From: Pedobacter psychrodurus
Lineage (GTDB): Bacteria > Bacteroidota > Bacteroidia > Sphingobacteriales > Sphingobacteriaceae
Reading direction: 5' to 3'
Assembly: GCF_004331735.1 (NCBI RefSeq)
Contig: NZ_SJSO01000003.1
Location: 124,001-188,000, forward strand
DNA length: 64,000 nucleotides
Shown piece by piece: positions 54,636 to 63,470 of the stretch. A program made the translations under genes and the position numbers. The notes below the pieces were generated by a model that had not been told where the DNA came from, ran no database searches, and saw nothing but the letters and a program-made list of their open reading frames with translations. Every line of letters begins with the position of its first letter. The stretch's first letter is position 1.

Positions 54636-55862
54636 TTATGGATAAAGTAAATACTGTTTACGCATCTTTTTGAATTCGGATAAACCAGGTTCCCAGCTAG
54701 CTCTGATCTCTTTCTCGGTTTTGCCCGCTATAATCTGCTCTTTGAGCGCGGTGGTTCCGGCCAGTTTATCGAAATTTCCCATCTGCTTACTTTGCCTGAA
54801 GTCAAAAAAACGCTCCTTGTAAGGATAAGCCTTGTAAAGATCCAACAGCCAGCTCAGGTTGATCCGTTTACTCCGGATGAGTTTTTTAGTATCGTAATTT
54901 CTTAAATCAAGGCCATAGCATTCCTGGTTTATAAAGAGCGGGCTTTCGCTCATTCCCGGAATGCTTCTTGGAGTGAAGGCAAAAGTGTATTTGCCGTTAA
55001 GATCAGGGTTTCCCAGCACGGTAAAGGGATAATCGGTTCCCCTTCCCTGACTGATAATAGTCCCCTCAAACAAGCATATTGAAGGGTAGAGTAAAATGGA
55101 TTGCTGGGTATTCAGGTTGGGTGAGGGATATACAGGTGGGCTGTAAGGCATCTCATGATCGTAACCTGTCATCGGGATTATTTTAAGTTTACATTTGATT
55201 CCCCCTGCCATCCATCCCTGGCCATTGATCATTTGGGCATATTCGGCAACGGTCATTCCGTGTGCAATGGGCACAGGATGAAATCCTATTCCAGATTTAA
55301 GTTTCATATCCAGCACAGGGCCATCTACCATGTAGCCATTCGGGTTTGGTCTGTCAAGTATCAACAGCTCTTTATTGTTCTCTCCGCAGGCCTCCATCAC
55401 CCGGTGAAGGGTAGCCAGGTAAGTATAATACCGGGCGCCGACATCCTGAAGATCATAAATCATCAGGTCAATTTCTGTCAGGTCCTTCGCGGCAGGCTTT
55501 CCCGATTTGCCGTAAAGCGAAACCACCGGAATGCCTGTTTTTGGATCAGTACTATCATCCACATGTGCCCCGTTACTGGCATTTCCCCTGAAACCATGCT
55601 CCGGGCCGAAAATCTTGACAATGTTTACCCCCAAGGTATTCAGGCTGTCAACGCTGGTTTTTCCTGCAATTAAAGAGGACGGGTTGACCACCATACCGAT
55701 GCGCTTTCCCTTTAGGTAAGGCAGGTATCTTGTGGTCTGGTCTGCGCCGGTGAGCAACTGGCTTGAGGCGACCGCCTCCTGATCAGGGCGTATTTGTGCT
55801 TTGGAAGGATTGTGCCACAAGATTGGCGCAATCATCAAAATGGAAAGTAATGCAATTTTCAT
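54636..55862 (-). CDS. namZ: NamZ-type exo-beta-N-acetylmuramidase (DUF1343)
   Basis: 408 residues with a signal peptide (LLSILMIAPILWHNPSKAQ). DUF1343 motifs are plain: GPEHGFRGNASNG, MIYDLQDVGARYYTYL, LDRPNPNG, and GRGTDYPFTVLGNP. Family knowledge: DUF1343 includes NamZ, which removes MurNAc from the non-reducing end of peptidoglycan fragments. Sits between the phosphodiester glycosidase and SusC with gaps of 23 and 39 bases. Confidence 0.85.
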   Translation of the reverse strand: MKIALLSILMIAPILWHNPSKAQIRPDQEAVASSQLLTGADQTTRYLPYLKGKRIGMVVNPSSLIAGKTSVDSLNTLGVNIVKIFGPEHGFRGNASNGAHVDDSTDPKTGIPVVSLYGKSGKPAAKDLTEIDLMIYDLQDVGARYYTYLATLHRVMEACGENNKELLILDRPNPNGYMVDGPVLDMKLKSGIGFHPVPIAHGMTVAEYAQMINGQGWMAGGIKCKLKIIPMTGYDHEMPYSPPVYPSPNLNTQQSILLYPSICLFEGTIISQGRGTDYPFTVLGNPDLNGKYTFAFTPRSIPGMSESPLFINQECYGLDLRNYDTKKLIRSKRINLSWLLDLYKAYPYKERFFDFRQSKQMGNFDKLAGTTALKEQIIAGKTEKEIRASWEPGLSEFKKMRKQYLLYP

Positions 55863-55885
55863 TATTTAGTTTATTTAAGAATTTA

Positions 55886-56731
55886 TTATCGGTTCAACAG
55901 GATTACGTTAGCAACTTTTCGCTGGTTCTCATTGCTCCATTTACCACCATCGGAAGGGTGATTCACCACACCGTCCCGATGCTCCCATAAGGTCGTGGAG
56001 CCGCCGCCGTCCAGATTTATACCGTCTTTACACTCAAGCCATGGCAAGATTTTCCGGAGCTCAAATAAACTCATGCCGGCCGAATTCTGGTTTCTTCCGT
56101 CAATGGTGATCAATAGTATACGGTTGTCCTTCTTTAATCCGATTGCTGAACGGGGATGCCTAAGCACGTTAAAACCTGCTGTATCGAGTGAAACCTCCCT
56201 GCTCTGTTGGACAAGCAGTGGGCCTGTTAACATGACCTCTTCGCCATCAAGTTGTTTTTCCCAGTCAGCACTCCCATCCCATTTTTCGATGCGCATCCGG
56301 CCATTTTTTATCACCAAAGCTGCCTGCTGATGCCTGGCCCTTGATGCGCCGGCTAAAAGGCGGTTTTCGTTTATGATCTTTCCTTCCGATTTGATAAAGT
56401 CTACCGAGCCACCATTCTTAACATCGAAAAAAGTTCCGTTGATTGCTGCAACGGCATGTTTTTCAGTGGCAAATTCGCTCGTGGTTTTCTTTTGCTGAAG
56501 TTCATAGGCTAAACTAAACCGGTTTCTCTTGCGCTGCTTCACTTCAATAATTGAAATGAACTGTGAGGATCCGAAGAGGTTTTTCTCCTTAAACCAAGCC
56601 TGCTTTAAAACCACCCCAGGCGCAAGACGCCTCTTGGTCCAGTTGATTTTTTTGAAAATGATTGAATCGCTCTGGGCTGATACAAAGCTGAAGTTGAATA
56701 TCAGGAAGGTAATTAAGGTAACTAAACGCAT
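55886..56731 (-). CDS. Phosphodiester glycosidase-family protein (NAGPA-like domain)
   Basis: 281 residues with a signal peptide. The domain signature reads FAVAAINGTFFDV-like text (KHAVAAINGTFFDVKNGG) and the C-terminal GINLDGGGSTTLW, the motif of N-acetylglucosamine-1-phosphodiester alpha-N-acetylglucosaminidase relatives. In bacteria the domain is found in cell-wall and exopolysaccharide-modifying proteins. It is the first gene of the six-gene operon, facing the promoter region 56732-56900. Confidence 0.85.
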   Translation of the reverse strand: MRLVTLITFLIFNFSFVSAQSDSIIFKKINWTKRRLAPGVVLKQAWFKEKNLFGSSQFISIIEVKQRKRNRFSLAYELQQKKTTSEFATEKHAVAAINGTFFDVKNGGSVDFIKSEGKIINENRLLAGASRARHQQAALVIKNGRMRIEKWDGSADWEKQLDGEEVMLTGPLLVQQSREVSLDTAGFNVLRHPRSAIGLKKDNRILLITIDGRNQNSAGMSLFELRKILPWLECKDGINLDGGGSTTLWEHRDGVVNHPSDGGKWSNENQRKVANVILLNR

Positions 56732-57378
56732 AGATTTGATTTTATGTAACAGAGGTATTAATTAATTTTTTAAAAACGCAAAATCATGCATAAATATCGA
56801 AATTTAATGCCGTATTATCCATTTTATCTAAAATATAGTTCATTAACATGCGGTTTTTATTTTGAATAACGCATAAAAACGCATTTCACTGCAATGATAG
56901 GCAATTCATTTTAAGCGAAAATTACTCATATGTTAACTCTAGATACAGTTTTCTCATAATACTTTGAACGGGAAGCTGTATAAATCTTCGGTAAGTTTAT
57001 CCTGGTAAAGATTGAAGACGGTTCAGGAGAAGCCTCCTGTACACGAAGTTTATTCGGTCCGATAGTCGCTGTGGAACGCAGATATAAGGTGACAATGGTT
57101 GTTAAAGTTCCCATATCTGATCCTATGGCCCTCAAATTAGATTATTTCATCTCCAGGCAAGAAAAATGTGTTTTGCTTCCCGCTTTTATTAAATCATAAT
57201 TAATGAGAAGGAGGATTAATTCAATCCTTGTACAAATTTAGGTTTCATGGCCGGCATGCGGAAAGAAATTCCGGCATAAACCTTCCTGTGGCCTTTGCGT
57301 TTTTCCATTTATTCCGTTGCTTCTCCCGGCTTGGCTGCCATGAAATCTCTGGATGCACCATAATTAAATTCAAATATT
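56732..57378. promoter_or_regulatory. Promoter region of the glycan operon with repeated TAAAAAC-CGCA motifs
   Basis: Three copies of a TAAAAACGCA-like word lie here: TAAAAACGCA at 56771-56780, its reverse form (ATGCGGTTTTTAT) at about 56848-56860, and ATAAAAACGCATT at about 56873-56885. They could be operators for the DeoR regulator or another activator. From 57200 the leader of the RadC-like gene begins. No gene lies between. Confidence 0.45.
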
Positions 57379-57834
57379 ATGGAAAATGTAAATTATCAGG
57401 TAGCGGAAATCGAAATCAGTTACAGACCTAAATTCAAAGTGGCGGAGCAGCCGAAGGTTACTTCTTCGGATATGGCTTTTAAAATATTGTTGAGGAGTTG
57501 GGATGCTGGCAGGATTGAACTGTTGGAGGAGTTTAAGGTGGTATTGCTGAGCAGGCAGAACAGGGTGCTTGGAGTTGTGGATATATCCAGGGGCGGCTTT
57601 TCAGATGTGGTTACCGATCCGAAGGTGATTTTTTCCATTGCATTGAAATCCTGCGCAAGCAGCCTGATCGTATCACATAACCATCCAAGTGGGGAGCTGC
57701 GTCCAAGCGCTGCGGACATTTTGCTTACTTCAAAACTGGTCTCGGGAGGGCAGATCCTTGGAATTACCGTTCATGACCACCTCATTGTTTCGCCTTATGG
57801 GTATTTTAGCTTTAAGGATGAGGATATGATGTAG
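57379..57834 (+). CDS. RadC-like JAB/MPN domain protein
   Basis: 151 residues, the short RadC form common in mobile regions of Bacteroidota. The JAMM/MPN motif is complete: SLIVSHNHPSGELRPSAAD (H-x-H-P-S-G...S-x-x-D) with an upstream Glu-bearing strand. The N-terminal UPF0758 HhH domain of long RadC is absent. Despite the name, a DNA-repair role is not supported for the family. A near copy with the core deleted lies at 43155-43585, and a terminator follows directly. Confidence 0.85.
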   Translation: MENVNYQVAEIEISYRPKFKVAEQPKVTSSDMAFKILLRSWDAGRIELLEEFKVVLLSRQNRVLGVVDISRGGFSDVVTDPKVIFSIALKSCASSLIVSHNHPSGELRPSAADILLTSKLVSGGQILGITVHDHLIVSPYGYFSFKDEDMM

Positions 57835-57849
57835 GGTATATATGTTATA

Positions 57850-57889
57850 AGCTGGCCAATCCATGATTTGAGATTGGTTGGCTTTTTTT
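57850..57889 (+). terminator. Terminator of the RadC-like gene
   Basis: AGCTGGCCAATC (57850-57861) pairs with GATTGGTTGGCT (57872-57883) including two G-T pairs, followed by seven T. Confidence 0.8.
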
Positions 57890-57920
57890 GTGTCTGGTCA
57901 TCGCATTTGAAAACTGATAT

Positions 57921-58409
57921 TTAGTTTTGGCAGTATGGATCACCCGTACTGCAGCTTTCCCGGGTAGCATAGATTTCTAATTGATCAGTTTTACCATCTC
58001 CATCATAATCAGTATTGATGAGCACATCAAAGTTACTTTGGGTAAGTCTTAATATTTTGTAGCTGAACTGATGCTGGCCGAAATTCAGAATAAGGTTTTC
58101 TCCTTTGAGTTTCCAGTCCATATTAGTTGTGGAGAGGGCGCAGTTGGAATTGAGGTGGATCACCTCGATATAATCATGGTCCTGGCTGGGCCTGTTCAGA
58201 AAATAAAAACAATCCTTCCCGCAACCGCTTCTATGCGGGTAAGGGTAGCTTGTCCCATTGACTTTCAGACTTTGGTACACCCATTTTCCAATGACTTGTT
58301 GATCGTTATAAAGGTTGACTTCAGGTGGCCGGGGATCGCTGGAGCTTTGCTTTTTACAGCTGAAATGGAATATCAGGAATAAAAAGAGAAGCGTTAAGTA
58401 TTTTTTCAT
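57921..58409 (-). CDS. Lipocalin-like small lipoprotein
   Basis: 162 residues: a lipoprotein signal (LLFLFLIFHFSCKKQSSS), then a beta-rich domain with VIGKWVYQSLKVNG (a lipocalin-like GxW start), DYDGDGKTD (possible Ca-binding loop) and several Cys (GCGKDC, ESCSTGDPYC), possibly disulfide-linked. Function unknown. It is one of a row of minus-strand small lipoproteins. Confidence 0.7.
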   Translation of the reverse strand: MKKYLTLLFLFLIFHFSCKKQSSSDPRPPEVNLYNDQQVIGKWVYQSLKVNGTSYPYPHRSGCGKDCFYFLNRPSQDHDYIEVIHLNSNCALSTTNMDWKLKGENLILNFGQHQFSYKILRLTQSNFDVLINTDYDGDGKTDQLEIYATRESCSTGDPYCQN

Positions 58410-58616
58410 GTTTAAAGATATAAAAAATCACCGGATGCAATAAGAGCTAATAATAAGAAATCAAACAGTGATTTTTTTTCATGAGAGTGCGATTAAGATT
58501 AAGAAGGTTGGTTTTTATACTGCACAATTATCTGGCTCTATTTACGCACCATAAATCCTGAACAGCCTGTATGTACGTACAAGATCATGGCAGTAAAACA
58601 GCCGTTAGAAGATTTT

Positions 58617-58989
58617 TTAAAAACGGATAGCTGTAAGTTCTGCGTTGATAGAAACAGCGTCTGTTTCGGCCGGTAAGGCTTCAACTTTTGCGCTAAAGGT
58701 CAATATTTTTGATTCCTTTTCTTTCAAGGGATATTTACCAGCTGGATAATTGCAGAGCGGCAGGGGAAGCTTTTGACTGCCAGTAATAATTACATACCTA
58801 TACTCAGTAAGGGTAATACCACTGACTTCATTGGTAAAATATACGGTGCCCTGTTGGTTTTCGATACCGGTGAGTTTGCCCGTTAGGTTACATTTTTCCA
58901 AAGCAGTGGATTCGGAAGATGGGATTTTGGAACACTGGGTTACAGAAAGGGACAGTAGTCTCCAAAACAAGAATATAAGCGTTTTTCAT
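58617..58989 (-). CDS. Small exported protein, probable frameshift near the start
   Basis: The body (SKIPSSESTALEKCNLTGKL and NAELTAIRF at the end) is open from about 58970. A better start, ATG at 58987-58989 (MKNAYIL), lies in another frame and meets the body after LFWRLLSLSVTQCSK, so a one-base shift near 58970 is likely. Function unknown. If uncorrected it would be translated only from a TTG. Confidence 0.45.
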
Positions 58990-59115
58990 TAGAATGTTCT
59001 GTTTTAATATGATTAGTTCAGTTTAGTCGGTTTTTATATGCAATGATATGTTGACGAGCTTCAGTGCTTTTTTTCTAGTGACACATTAGATGAGTAGATA
59101 GGTTAATCTGATCTG

Positions 59116-59517
59116 TCAATTTGCGATACCTATAATATTTTTTAAACGGATTTTTGTAATGTTAAAATTTACTGGGTCTGTGGCGTCGCATTCCTGTTGG
59201 GGCGACTTTCCATCCAGATAGAATTCGAAAAGGTAGCGTTTGCCTACAACTTTGGCGGAGTCGCGAAGTTGATAGGTCTTGACAACGTTGGAATATACTT
59301 TGCCATTGTAGATTATGTCTTCTCCGTATGTTTTGTTCCCGGCGATAGGTTCTGCAAATTGGACCAGCCAGGCATTTTGAGAGTGTATGCTTCTGCAGTT
59401 CTCTGAACTAATTACAGAACCAACAGCATTTTCATAATCTGGTTGAAATGGTGGCTTTTCTTTACAGCTGGAATAAATGAGGATCAGAAGTCCTAATACA
59501 TGTAGTTTTTTGACCAT
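59116..59517 (-). CDS. Small lipoprotein
   Basis: 133 residues with a lipobox (LILIYSSCKEKPPF) and a beta-rich domain containing two Cys (SENCRSIH, QQECDATD) and ending IRLKNIIGIAN. No family was recognised. Part of the row of small minus-strand lipoproteins at 58-59.5 kb. Confidence 0.7.
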   Translation of the reverse strand: MVKKLHVLGLLILIYSSCKEKPPFQPDYENAVGSVISSENCRSIHSQNAWLVQFAEPIAGNKTYGEDIIYNGKVYSNVVKTYQLRDSAKVVGKRYLFEFYLDGKSPQQECDATDPVNFNITKIRLKNIIGIAN

Positions 59518-59789
59518 AGATATTTAATTAAATTCCATATTATAATCCCTGTATGTAATAAGAACACTACTTTTTTGTATTTATACTAATAAAACGTCTT
59601 AATTTTCAATACGCTACCTTCGGCTCTGAAATGCGCACTTTTGAGTATGCCATCGGTTGATTTTAGTGTTTTTAAGCTTTGTTGTTGGCGTTTTGGACTC
59701 ATATATTATTTGTGGAAAAAAGGTTTTTTTAGGAGCTAAATTGCCTATATATTTTTGATGGATTCTTTCAATTCTCGCATGAAGCAATA

Positions 59790-60023
59790 TTAGCGATAAA
59801 GGAGTAGAGCTGCCATAGAAAGAGCTAATCCAGTAATCAGCAATATCTTGATTAATTTTTTTCCCCAGGAATAGGGCGAGAATACTAACATAAGTAGGCT
59901 TACAATCCCAAATGGATAGGAGATAAAGAGAGCAGCATATGATGACCACATCCAAGATGTGAGCACAAACCACACACTAAAAATAATAGCTAATAAATTT
60001 AATCCTTTTTCTGTTTTATTCAT
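59790..60023 (-). CDS. Small two-helix membrane protein
   Basis: 77 residues with membrane segments (LLAIIFSVWFVLTSWMW and YPFGIVSLLMLVFSPY) and a third hydrophobic stretch (LIKILLITGLALSMAALLL). It starts MNKTEKGLN with a normal charge pattern. Function unknown. It lies 3 bases downstream of the small gene at 60027. A longer overlapping frame (59614-59973) is a shadow. Confidence 0.55.
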   Translation of the reverse strand: MNKTEKGLNLLAIIFSVWFVLTSWMWSSYAALFISYPFGIVSLLMLVFSPYSWGKKLIKILLITGLALSMAALLLYR

Positions 60024-60026
60024 GTT

Positions 60027-60239
60027 TTAATTTATGTAAAAAAAATAATAAGGACAATCTTTCGGCAAAGTACTAAGAGGTTTTTTACCTTCAAGTATTT
60101 CCAAAAAAACATCCCATTGCGGCCGAAATGTCTGCGCTGGCACTTTCGTAGCGTCACTTTGATGAGAATTCATCGGATTGGTAAAAAGGAATACCTTTAG
60201 CAAATCCAAAAAATTGTGGAGCAATAGTCTTTTTTTCAA
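60027..60239 (-). CDS. Short hypothetical protein or fragment
   Basis: 70 residues (MKKRLLLHNFLDLLKVFLF, then HQSDATKVPAQTFRPQWDVF and a PKDCPYYFFYIN end). It has no recognised domain. The tight spacing to the next gene is operon-like, but the short length and lack of a signal leave open that it is the tail of a lost gene. Confidence 0.35.
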   Translation of the reverse strand: MKKRLLLHNFLDLLKVFLFTNPMNSHQSDATKVPAQTFRPQWDVFLEILEGKKPLSTLPKDCPYYFFYIN

Positions 60240-60392
60240 AAGTATGCCTCGCCTGTGAATGAAGAGAAAGAATATTACATGCTCTACTAAAAAGCGGAAA
60301 TTAGATTACTGAGATAATAAGTGGTAGCCTGGCACGGTATAACAGTTGATTAGCTTCGTGTTATTATTATATTAGTTTATGCCCCGCCTGAA

Positions 60393-60413
60393 TTTTTTAT
60401 CAAATGGTAAATG
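60393..60413. promoter_or_regulatory. Operator-like motif upstream of the Crp-type regulator
   Basis: The word ending TATCAAATGGTAAATG, preceded by a T-run, matches 20 of 21 bases of the site at 61021-61041. It contains an imperfect TTACC...GGTAA dyad (here TTATC). It lies 31 bases before the Crp-type gene. Confidence 0.6.
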
Positions 60414-60444
60414 AACTGCAATCAATAATCGCGAAATTTGACTT

Positions 60445-61014
60445 ATGGAAGGTTTTATCAATTATTTACTACAGTTTGGCAATTTGAACAAACAGCAAAC
60501 AGACTTCATCATGAGCAAAGCAAAAATGCTTGAACTTGCTAAAGAAGAATATTTTTCGGAAGCAGGAAAAATCCCAAACCACGTTGGATATCTTCTCGAC
60601 GGTGTGGTTCGCTTCTGCTATTACAATAACAAAGGCGAGGAGATCACACATCATTTTATCGACGAGAACAACTTTGTTTCAGATCAGCAAAAGTTTGAGG
60701 CGCAGGTAGTGGCTTCCGAGTATATACAGGCTGTTACAGATTGCAGGTTAATTGTTTTTTCAAAGAAAGACTGGGATGAGATCGAAAATACGATTGTTGG
60801 CTGGAGTGCCATTACAGGCCTGATCTTAAAAAATTGCCTGTTAAAAACGATCGAAAGAAGGAGCCCTTTGATTTCAGAAGATGCGACCACACGGTATCTT
60901 TCGTTCTTTGAATATTTTCCCGCTCTTGTCAACCGCATTCCACTCTCTTACATCGCATCTTACCTGGGTATAACCCAGCAATCCTTAAGCAGGATAAGAA
61001 AAAAATTACGCTGA
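60445..61014 (+). CDS. Crp/Fnr-family regulator
   Basis: 189 residues. An N-terminal cNMP-type domain with LLDGVVRFCYYNNKGEEITH and a C-terminal HTH (IPLSYIASYLGITQQSLSRI). Bacteroidota members of this type often do not bind cAMP. It probably controls the SDR gene and itself through the repeated motif at 60393 and 61021, as suggested by the match between the two. Confidence 0.85.
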   Translation: MEGFINYLLQFGNLNKQQTDFIMSKAKMLELAKEEYFSEAGKIPNHVGYLLDGVVRFCYYNNKGEEITHHFIDENNFVSDQQKFEAQVVASEYIQAVTDCRLIVFSKKDWDEIENTIVGWSAITGLILKNCLLKTIERRSPLISEDATTRYLSFFEYFPALVNRIPLSYIASYLGITQQSLSRIRKKLR

Positions 61015-61020
61015 GGCTGC

Positions 61021-61041
61021 TTTTTTACCAAATGGTAAATG
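61021..61041. promoter_or_regulatory. Operator-like motif upstream of the SDR gene
   Basis: Core TTACCAAATGGTAA is a dyad (TTACC/GGTAA with AAAT between). It matches the site at 60393-60413 in 20 of 21 bases. Confidence 0.6.
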
Positions 61042-61093
61042 CTTTAATTTTTCTAATGCCAACATTTGCATTATTATTTTAAAGAAAAAGAAA

Positions 61094-61957
61094 ATGAGCA
61101 AAAAAATTGTTTTAATTACAGGAACGAACAGCGGTTTCGGCTGGCTTGCCGCCAAGTCGGTTGCGGCATTGGGACATAAAGTTTATGCCACCATAAGAGA
61201 TACAGAAGGTAAAAATGCTGATCGGGCAAAAGCTTTGGCACAGATAGAAAATGTAACGGTTCTGGATGTGTCCTTAACCGACCATGCAAGCGTAAAAAAA
61301 GCCTTCGACACGGTTATCGCAAAAGAAGGGACTATAGACGTATTGGTAAACAACGCCGGATCTGCAATCTTCGGTGTCGCCGAAAGTTCCACCACAGAGG
61401 ATGTGGAGCGTCTGTTCGATGTCAATTTTATCGCTCCCTGGCGATTGATGAAATTGGCCTTGCCCTTTATGCGTCAGCAGTCTGAAGGTCTGATAATCAA
61501 TGTTTCGAGCGGATGGGGTAGGTTTTCCGCTCCATTTACGGCCATGTATGGTGCGTCAAAATTTGCACTGGAAGGTTTAAGTGAAGGCCTGCACTATGAA
61601 GTAAGACCGCTTGGTGTTGATGTAGCCATCGTTCAGCCGGGTGCTTTTCCTACTGAAATGTCGCAAAAAACCCAGTTTGGTTCTGATGCATCTGTTGTTG
61701 ACAAATACCAGGCGATCTCGGATGTTCCCAATAAACTCTTCGCAGCCATGGGGCAAATTTTTGAAACTAAGAAGCCAGACCCGCAGGAAGTTGCTGATGC
61801 CATAGTAAACCTGATAAATCTGCCCAAAGGTCAAAGACCATTAAGGACTGTTGTCGATACTACCGCAGGAGAAATTACTAAAAGGGCCAACGACGCTGTT
61901 AAAGCTGAATATGACAATGTGTTAAGAGTATTCGGGATGGAAGACCTTTTGGCTTAA
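61094..61957 (+). CDS. Short-chain dehydrogenase/reductase
   Basis: 287 residues of classical SDR form. TGTNSGFG at the N-terminus binds NAD(P), NNAGSAIFG follows, catalytic Ser in VSSGWGRF, and YGASK for the Tyr-Lys pair. The substrate is unknown. It follows the Crp-type regulator by 79 bases with its own operator-like motif. Confidence 0.9.
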   Translation: MSKKIVLITGTNSGFGWLAAKSVAALGHKVYATIRDTEGKNADRAKALAQIENVTVLDVSLTDHASVKKAFDTVIAKEGTIDVLVNNAGSAIFGVAESSTTEDVERLFDVNFIAPWRLMKLALPFMRQQSEGLIINVSSGWGRFSAPFTAMYGASKFALEGLSEGLHYEVRPLGVDVAIVQPGAFPTEMSQKTQFGSDASVVDKYQAISDVPNKLFAAMGQIFETKKPDPQEVADAIVNLINLPKGQRPLRTVVDTTAGEITKRANDAVKAEYDNVLRVFGMEDLLA

Positions 61958-62109
61958 TGGATCCGGCTCCTGCCTTTTATAAACCTTTTTTAGTGGATCA
62001 ATAAGCGGGGGAATCATAGAATGCATCATTCATGTTCCCTAGTTAACAAAACTTAAAAATGGTGTGCATTTTGTCGGGATCCTGAATTCTCTGCTTTATA
62101 ATAGCTTTT

Positions 62110-62153
62110 AAAAAAACCGATCAGGTAAGCATGCTTACCTGATCGGTTTTTTT
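62110..62153. terminator. Perfect 44-base palindrome, likely bidirectional terminator
   Basis: Seven A, CCGATCAGGTAAGC, then the mirror image to a T-run, centred on GCATGC (62129-62134). It is a perfect palindrome from 62110 to 62153 and would form a very stable hairpin with U-tails on both strands. Confidence 0.75.
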
Positions 62154-62291
62154 TATTATCCAGCCTGTACTGTATTTGGCTCTTCCCACCACGTTAATCA
62201 TCTGTTTCATCACAGTGGTGGCAGTTTTTGATTACCCTTACTTAATTTTCCGGGCAGGATTGGGTATGACCTGCTTATGGTGGGCAGTCCG

Positions 62292-62420
62292 GATTAATTA
62301 ACGCTTATGAACTGACCGGAAAAATTTATCCTGACTGTTTTTACTAGCTTGCCGTAAAGAGCTGGGCCTGCTGAATATCTCCTTCAATAGGATGCTGCTG
62401 CAGCCGCTCGGGGATAGCTG
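62292..62420 (+). pseudogene. Decayed copy of the small membrane gene at 63810
   Basis: TTATGAACTGACCGGAAAAA and following bases align with the start of the gene at 63810 (both have ACTGTTTTT and TTTCAATA later), but the ATG is followed by a stop after two codons and the frame decays. It looks like an older duplicate. Confidence 0.45.
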
Positions 62421-62517
62421 GAAGTTAAGTCTGGATAGCAAGTCATTACTAATTATTGCAAACATTTACCATGGGTAGGGGTTGATTATTTAATCAGAAT
62501 AAATAAAGTGAAATAAA

Positions 62518-62868
62518 ATGTCGGAAAGAAACAGATCAATATTGCTCGAGGGCAATGCGGCTATAACTGCAGGTAATCATGAGGGGTTCCTCGAATTATG
62601 TACAGAGGATACCAGGTGGGAATTTGTTGGTGACAGGACCATAGCCGGTAAGCAGGCTGTCCGCGAATATCTGGCTGAAACCTATACAGAGCCGCCGAAA
62701 TTTAATGTAAAAGATCTGATCACTGAAGGTGAATACGTTATTGCAGTTGGGGAGATTGAGTTAAAGGAAAGAGATGGGAAATGGGTCAAATATGATTATT
62801 GTGATGTCTGGCGGTTCCGGGATGGTAAGCTGTCAGACTTGCGGGGTTTTGTTATTGCAAAAGGTTAA
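62518..62868 (+). CDS. NTF2/SnoaL-like protein
   Basis: 116 residues with the SnoaL-like fold features: FLELCTEDTRWEFVGDRTIA, KQAVREYLAETY, WVKYDYCDVWRFRDGKLSDL. Such proteins are ketosteroid isomerase-like, often with unknown substrates. It stands alone after the large palindrome. Confidence 0.8.
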   Translation: MSERNRSILLEGNAAITAGNHEGFLELCTEDTRWEFVGDRTIAGKQAVREYLAETYTEPPKFNVKDLITEGEYVIAVGEIELKERDGKWVKYDYCDVWRFRDGKLSDLRGFVIAKG

Positions 62869-63127
62869 ATTTTGTCTTCTGAACCGGATCCGTTTATTTT
62901 AATTATCATTATTTACCTTTTTAACGGAACTAAAATGCAGGATCTGCCTGTGAATTGGTTCTTTGGTCATTTTCTGCACAGATAGCGAGAGCTACCTTGC
63001 TCTGTCCGGTGTATGAACTGCTGGAAATACCAATAGGGGTTCTGTTTTGCCCAGTGGGATCAACCTTGTCAGATACTTTAAAACTAAATAGATATTAGTC
63101 CGAAGGTTAAACCGGAACAATTGATCT
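62869..63127. other. Intergenic region, nothing seen
   Basis: Between NTF2-like and the HigA-like gene no gene, repeat or strong hairpin was seen. Confidence 0.4.
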
Positions 63128-63313
63128 CTAGCACCCTTCTTCACTGTTTATAGTGTGGTCATAGCGGACCTTTTCATAACTTGAGGCCTGAGACCTAAGT
63201 TCACGGATCTCGGACATTTCTTCATAGGTGATGGCCTGGCTGCCTTTGTTCATCAGTGTATTGATCCTGAGCAATACCTTTCTATAATCTTCTACCGTTT
63301 TGATCGCGTCCAT
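63128..63313 (-). CDS. HigA-N-terminus-like small protein
   Basis: 61 residues. IKTVEDYRKVLLRINTLMNK and the EEMSEIRELRSQASSYEKV helix match the N-terminal region of HigA-type antitoxins (IKTEEDY...L.RI..LM, then a second helix ending YE). The HTH that should follow is missing. It could be a truncated antitoxin or a small protein of the same fold. Confidence 0.5.
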   Translation of the reverse strand: MDAIKTVEDYRKVLLRINTLMNKGSQAITYEEMSEIRELRSQASSYEKVRYDHTINSEEGC

Positions 63314-63470
63314 GATATTAAATTTAAGCTAAGTTAGTTCATCATAAATTATCCTGAGCCGCAAAATTGTAAACACCGTGTGGAAAAACTGTTGGGGGGC
63401 TGCTGGGCAGGGGTATTGAAAGTATAAAATAAGCTGAATGGCGTTTACACGCAGCTTAATAAAATATTGG

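Noticed and set aside
59614-59973. 119-codon minus-strand frame
   Set aside because: It overlaps the small membrane gene at 59790-60023 in another frame, and its text is low in protein-like pattern.
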